A stretch of 64,000 nt of DNA from Roseateles depolymerans (GTDB lineage: Bacteria > Pseudomonadota > Gammaproteobacteria > Burkholderiales > Burkholderiaceae_C), in contig QFOD01000008.1 of assembly GCA_003241055.1 (NCBI GenBank), positions 62,001-126,000 on the forward strand, read 5' to 3'. Both the position numbers and the translations under genes were made by a program. This document shows, one piece after another, positions 60,897 through 64,000 of this stretch (positions within the stretch are counted from its first letter, which is position 1; the number at the start of each line of letters is the position of its first letter). Under the pieces are notes generated by a model. It saw nothing but the letters and a program-made list of their open reading frames with translations, was not told the origin of the DNA and searched no databases.

Positions 60897-62549
60897 ATGT
60901 CCCAAGGCTTCGACTACATCATCGTGGGCGCCGGCACCGCCGGCAGCCTGCTCGCGAACCGCCTCAGCGCCGACCCCAAGAAGCGCGTGCTGCTGCTGGA
61001 AGCCGGCGGCAAGGACGACTACCACTGGATCCACATCCCGGTCGGCTACCTCTACTGCATCGGCAACCCGCGCACCGACTGGTGCTTCAAGACCGAGGCC
61101 GAGCCGGGCCTGAACGGCCGCAGCCTGCGCTACCCGCGCGGCAAGGTGCTGGGCGGCAGCTCCAGCATCAACGGCATGATCTACATGCGCGGCCAGAGCC
61201 GCGACTACGAGCACTGGGCCGACCTCACCGGCGACGACACCTGGCGCTGGGAGCGCGTGCTCAAGGCCTTCAAGCGCCACGAGAACCACTGGCGGCTGGA
61301 CGACGCCGCGCAGGCCGACGAGGCCTTCAAGGCCCTGCACGGCCACGGCGGCGAATGGCGGGTGGAGCGCCAGCGCCTGCGCTGGGAGATCCTGGACGCC
61401 TTCGCCGAGGCCGCCACCCAGGCCGGCATTCCGGCCAGCAGCGACTTCAACGCTGGCAGCAACGAGGGCGTGGGCTACTTCGAGGTCAACCAGAAGAAGG
61501 GCTGGCGCTGGAACACCGCCAAGGCCTTTCTGCGCCCCACCTGCTACGGCCGCCCCAACTTCGAGCTGTGGACCGGCGCCCAGGTGCGCCGCCTGCGCCT
61601 GCTGAGCGATGACCTGGGCGTGCGCTGCAGCGGCGTGGAGGTGCAGACCCCGCACGGCCTGGAGCAGCCCTGGCTGAACCCGGGCGGCGAGGTCATCCTG
61701 GCGGCCGGCGCCATCGGCTCGCCGCAGATCCTGCAGCTCTCGGGCCTGGGCCCGGGCGGTCTGCTGCAGTCGTTGGGCGTGGACGTGGTGCAGGACCTGC
61801 CCGGCGTGGGCGCCAACCTGCAGGACCATCTGCAGATACGCGCGGTCTACCAGGTGCAGGGCACGCGCACGCTCAACACCCGCGCCGCCTCGCTATGGGG
61901 CAAGGGTCTGATCGGCCTGGAATACCTGCTGCGCCGCAGCGGCCCCATGAGCATGGCGCCCTCGCAGTTGGGCGCCTTCACGCGCAGTTCGGCGGGCAAG
62001 ACCTGGCCCGACCTGCAGTACCACGTGCAGCCGCTGTCGCTGGACGCCTTCGGCGAGCCGCTGCACGCGTTCAACGCCTTCACGGCGAGCGTCTGCAACC
62101 TCAACCCCACGAGCCGCGGCACGGTCAACATCACCTCGCCCGACGCCGCCGTGGCCCCGGCCATACGCCCCAACTACCTGAGCACCGACGAGGACCGCCA
62201 GACCGCCGCGCAGAGCCTGCGCCTGACGCGCCGCATCGTGGAGCAGCCGGCGCTGACCCGCTTCAAGCCCGAGGAGGTGAAGCCGGGCCCGCAGTACCAG
62301 AGCGACGAGGACCTGGCCCGCCTGGCGGGCGACATCGCCACGACGATCTTTCACCCCGTGGGCACCTGCAAGATGGGCCGCGCGGATGACGCGAGCGCGG
62401 TGGTGGACTCGCGGCTGCGGGTGCGCGGCGTGCAGGGCCTGCGCGTGGCGGACGCGAGCGTGATGCCCACGATCACCAGTGGCAACACGAATTCGCCGAC
62501 GCTGATGATTGCGGAGAAGTTGGCGGGGTGGTTGAGGGTGGAGGGGTGA
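60897..62549 (+). CDS. GMC-family FAD oxidoreductase (choline dehydrogenase-like)
   Basis: The 550-residue product shows the FAD-binding motif FDYIIVGAGTAGSLLANRLS (about 4-23). The GMC signature 1 is GKVLGGSSSINGMIYMRGQ (about 83-101) and signature 2 GSPQILQLSGLGPG. The catalytic His lies in IFHPVGTCKMG, with VMPTITSGNTNSPTLMIAEK near the C-terminus. It oxidises an alcohol, with choline or an aliphatic alcohol the usual suspects. No betaine aldehyde dehydrogenase or BetI lies nearby, so choline specificity is doubtful. Confidence 0.92.
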   Translation: MSQGFDYIIVGAGTAGSLLANRLSADPKKRVLLLEAGGKDDYHWIHIPVGYLYCIGNPRTDWCFKTEAEPGLNGRSLRYPRGKVLGGSSSINGMIYMRGQSRDYEHWADLTGDDTWRWERVLKAFKRHENHWRLDDAAQADEAFKALHGHGGEWRVERQRLRWEILDAFAEAATQAGIPASSDFNAGSNEGVGYFEVNQKKGWRWNTAKAFLRPTCYGRPNFELWTGAQVRRLRLLSDDLGVRCSGVEVQTPHGLEQPWLNPGGEVILAAGAIGSPQILQLSGLGPGGLLQSLGVDVVQDLPGVGANLQDHLQIRAVYQVQGTRTLNTRAASLWGKGLIGLEYLLRRSGPMSMAPSQLGAFTRSSAGKTWPDLQYHVQPLSLDAFGEPLHAFNAFTASVCNLNPTSRGTVNITSPDAAVAPAIRPNYLSTDEDRQTAAQSLRLTRRIVEQPALTRFKPEEVKPGPQYQSDEDLARLAGDIATTIFHPVGTCKMGRADDASAVVDSRLRVRGVQGLRVADASVMPTITSGNTNSPTLMIAEKLAGWLRVEG

Positions 62550-62930
62550 GGTCATTTCGCCGCTTCTTTGATTTGGCAAAGATCGGCGTTTGAGTGAGGC
62601 CCATGCGGGGATTTCGCCCCCGCAGGCGACCTACTTTCTGCCCCGCCAGAAAGTAGGCAAAGAGCGGCCCCTGCTCCGCCGCCCACCCGCTGCGCGGGCG
62701 GGTTCCCTGCGATGCTCAAACGGCGAGGCCCGCGCCGAACTCGCGCCGTTCGCTTTGCTCACTCTGCTCAAACAGGCGGCGCGAAGTCCGCCCTTGAAGC
62801 GTGCTGCGCACGCGCCTCGCCGTTCTGCGCTTCTCGGCGGCTCCAAGGGGGAAGCCCGAAACAGCCGACAGCCGAAATGCCCGCCACTGCCGCGGCGGGA
62901 AAACCTGGATGGCCAATTCAGTGATGCATC
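62550..62930. repeat. Dispersed GC-rich hairpin repeat (intergenic)
   Basis: The stretch contains GCGGGG-N7-CCCCGC (62605-62623) and a 10-bp hairpin CTACTTTCTG-CCCCGC-CAGAAAGTAG (62631-62656). It continues with CAAAGAG and a long GC-rich tail of further small palindromes. From general knowledge, elements with a TACTTTCT...AGAAAGTA core occur many times in Burkholderiales and Xanthomonadaceae genomes. ORFs over it look like non-coding frames. Confidence 0.6.
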
Positions 62931-63061
62931 GTGACCATCTATGCTCGATCTATTTGTAACATCGCGCCGCCTTTGTTGGGAATTTAGCGGACCGTTAGCA
63001 CTGTGGCTGCAATAATAAATTGCTCCAAATAAAACACTTGAAACCAACCCCGCCACCTCTG

Positions 63062-63119
63062 TTACACAGCACATCTGCTTGACAAGAGACGCGGGCTGTC
63101 GCCCCATAAAACGTTAGGC
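63062..63119 (+). other. attI-like integron recombination site
   Basis: The segment begins TTACACAGCA, continues through TTGACAAGAG, and ends GGGCTGTCGCCCCATAAAAC then GTTAGGC (63113-63119). The same order of pieces occurs in class-1 attI: TGTTACGCAGCA, GGGCAGTCGCCC, TAAAAC and G/TTAGGC, where recombination occurs between G and TT. No R'' (RYYYAAC) partner is seen upstream, which argues for attI and not attC. No integrase gene lies on either side within the window. Identification is by eye from memory of attI1. Confidence 0.6.
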
Positions 63120-63193
63120 CTCGCAATCTGTAGTCTGCGCTTGGTCAACCGAATAAATAACACTTGCCATACCGACATCAGAGAGATAGCCAT

Positions 63194-64000
63194 ATGTATT
63201 TTCAGGTTCTCATAGAAACCAATGAGAAGGTTGGCAAATCAGGGAAGAACAAGCAATACTTTGAGCTCGACAGGACCGACTTGGCAGAGGTTGAAGAGCG
63301 CGTCATTGAACCATTCCTCCGCGGGGAAGACTTTCAGTTTGATGGCTACTTCTTGACCAAATCAGAAGTGAAGCGAATCGTCATCAAAAAAACTGAAAAA
63401 ACTGCACAAGAACTCTCCCAGTACGAGAACGAACACATGCCGCCAGGCGTAATCATGTTTGTCTCACCCAAAGACATCGTTGACTATGACAAGTACACGA
63501 AGGACATCACCCAAGATGTCTTTGATCGCTTGAAAACGAAGGGGCCAAAGGCCAGCACAGTCAGTCCACACGCGCCCTTAACCAACCAAGCTGCCAAGCC
63601 TGCGGTTGATAGATCACGGGTGTTTATTGTTCATGGCCGCGACGACCTAGCCCAGGTTTCCGCCGCACGCTTCGTTGAGAAGCTCGGCCTCACCGCAGTA
63701 ATACTTCATGAACAGGTGAGCGCCGGCAAGACAATAATTGAGAAGATCGAACAGCATACGAACGTGGGCTTCGCCCTAGTTCTATACACGCCCTGCGACA
63801 CGGGGGGCTTGGCCGGAGAGGCGCCTAAGCCTCGCGCTCGCCAGAATGTCGTCTTCGAGCACGGATACCTCATAGCGAAACTTGGTCGCAGCAATGTGCG
63901 TGCGTTGGTCAAGTCCGGCGTCGAAGTCCCGAACGACATCAGCGGCGTTGTTTACGTTCCATTGGATGAACACGGCGCATGGCATCTTGCCGTTGCGAAA
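63194..64000 (+). CDS. TIR-like nucleotide-binding defence protein (CAP12/Pycsar-effector TIR type), partial
   Basis: An ATG at 63194 opens 269 codons to the window edge with no stop. Residues 1-115 form an N-terminal alpha/beta domain of unknown type (MYFQVLIETNEKVGKSGKNK). From about 142 the TIR-like domain starts (RVFIVHGRDDLAQVSAARFV), continuing with AGKTIIEKIEQH and ARQNVVFEHGYLIAKLGR, whose Glu222 is the likely catalytic or conserved acid. This domain family serves as NAD+-cleaving or nucleotide-sensing effector in CBASS and Pycsar antiphage systems. Its GC content is clearly lower than its neighbours, and it follows an attI-like site by 75 bp, so it is probably acquired, perhaps as an integron cassette. 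Confidence 0.85.
   Translation, partial: MYFQVLIETNEKVGKSGKNKQYFELDRTDLAEVEERVIEPFLRGEDFQFDGYFLTKSEVKRIVIKKTEKTAQELSQYENEHMPPGVIMFVSPKDIVDYDKYTKDITQDVFDRLKTKGPKASTVSPHAPLTNQAAKPAVDRSRVFIVHGRDDLAQVSAARFVEKLGLTAVILHEQVSAGKTIIEKIEQHTNVGFALVLYTPCDTGGLAGEAPKPRARQNVVFEHGYLIAKLGRSNVRALVKSGVEVPNDISGVVYVPLDEHGAWHLAVAK

Noticed and set aside
62631..63107. 158-codon minus-strand ORF at the place expected for an integron integrase
   Set aside because: The sequence shows none of the tyrosine-recombinase boxes and crosses a repeat and the attI-like site, so it is not intI.
63113..63119. attC site of a preceding cassette
   Set aside because: GTTAGGC could be an R' box, but no matching R'' (RYYYAAC) occurs in the preceding 150 bp, and the upstream pieces resemble attI.

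Overview
The window is very GC-rich, densely coded chromosomal DNA. Gene content and order point to a member of the Burkholderiales (Betaproteobacteria), probably in the Rubrivivax/Roseateles/Ideonella/Leptothrix neighbourhood. The pointers are fur-bamE-dapB, hpf-ptsN-hprK, kdsD-kdsC-lptC, leuS-lptE-holA, a PEP-CTERM protein, and many small overlapping operons. Genus assignment is inference; no rRNA is present.

Region by region. 0-9.4 kb: amino-acid metabolism (a D-amino-acid dehydrogenase-like oxidoreductase, TyrB), a Crp/Fnr-type regulator with a palindrome in front of it, TfoX-like and DUF2917 proteins, a GcvA-like LysR regulator, a CPA2 antiporter and 5-formyl-THF cyclo-ligase. 9.4-15 kb: lytic transglycosylase, NAD(P)-binding protein, GST, FdxA and CCA-adding enzyme. 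15-21.2 kb: a complete tripartite RND efflux operon plus a secreted thioredoxin-like protein. 21.2-24.8 kb, all on the minus strand: HNH nuclease, then about 330 bp of tRNA-like and hairpin-rich non-coding sequence, then a slipin (SPFH/Band-7) and the RNA ligase RtcB. This is an RNA-repair island. 24.8-28.6 kb: a gene-poor stretch, a phage-type repressor with two identical operator palindromes, and a GntR(YtrA)-ABC transporter operon with its own operator. 28.6-42.1 kb: ferritin-like diiron protein, CorA, Hpf, PTS-Ntr EIIA, HPr kinase, NAMPT, Fur, BamE, DapB, ExbBD, LeuS, LptE and HolA. 42.1-51.9 kb: a cupredoxin-like protein, a GGDEF-EAL protein, M13 peptidase, hydroxyacid dehydrogenase, an OpgB/LTA-synthase-like transferase, and an Hcp-family protein with a PEP-CTERM tail. 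51.9-62.5 kb: Kdo synthesis and LPS transport (KdsD, KdsC, LptC) with a translationally coupled SDR, a DUF5916-type outer-membrane protein, a glycine-rich RRM protein, a BtuF-like protein, MarC and a GMC oxidoreductase. 62.5-64 kb: a dispersed hairpin repeat, an AT-richer segment ending in an attI-like integron recombination site, and the first part of a TIR-like defence gene that runs off the window.

The two most interesting areas are the tRNA-like array/slipin/RtcB island (23.9-24.2 kb and its neighbours) and the apparent integron attachment site with a TIR-domain gene as its first cassette but no integrase beside it (63.06-64 kb). Several clean palindromic operators are also visible: 4801, 25509/25560, 26431 and a perfect CRP-type site at 31115.
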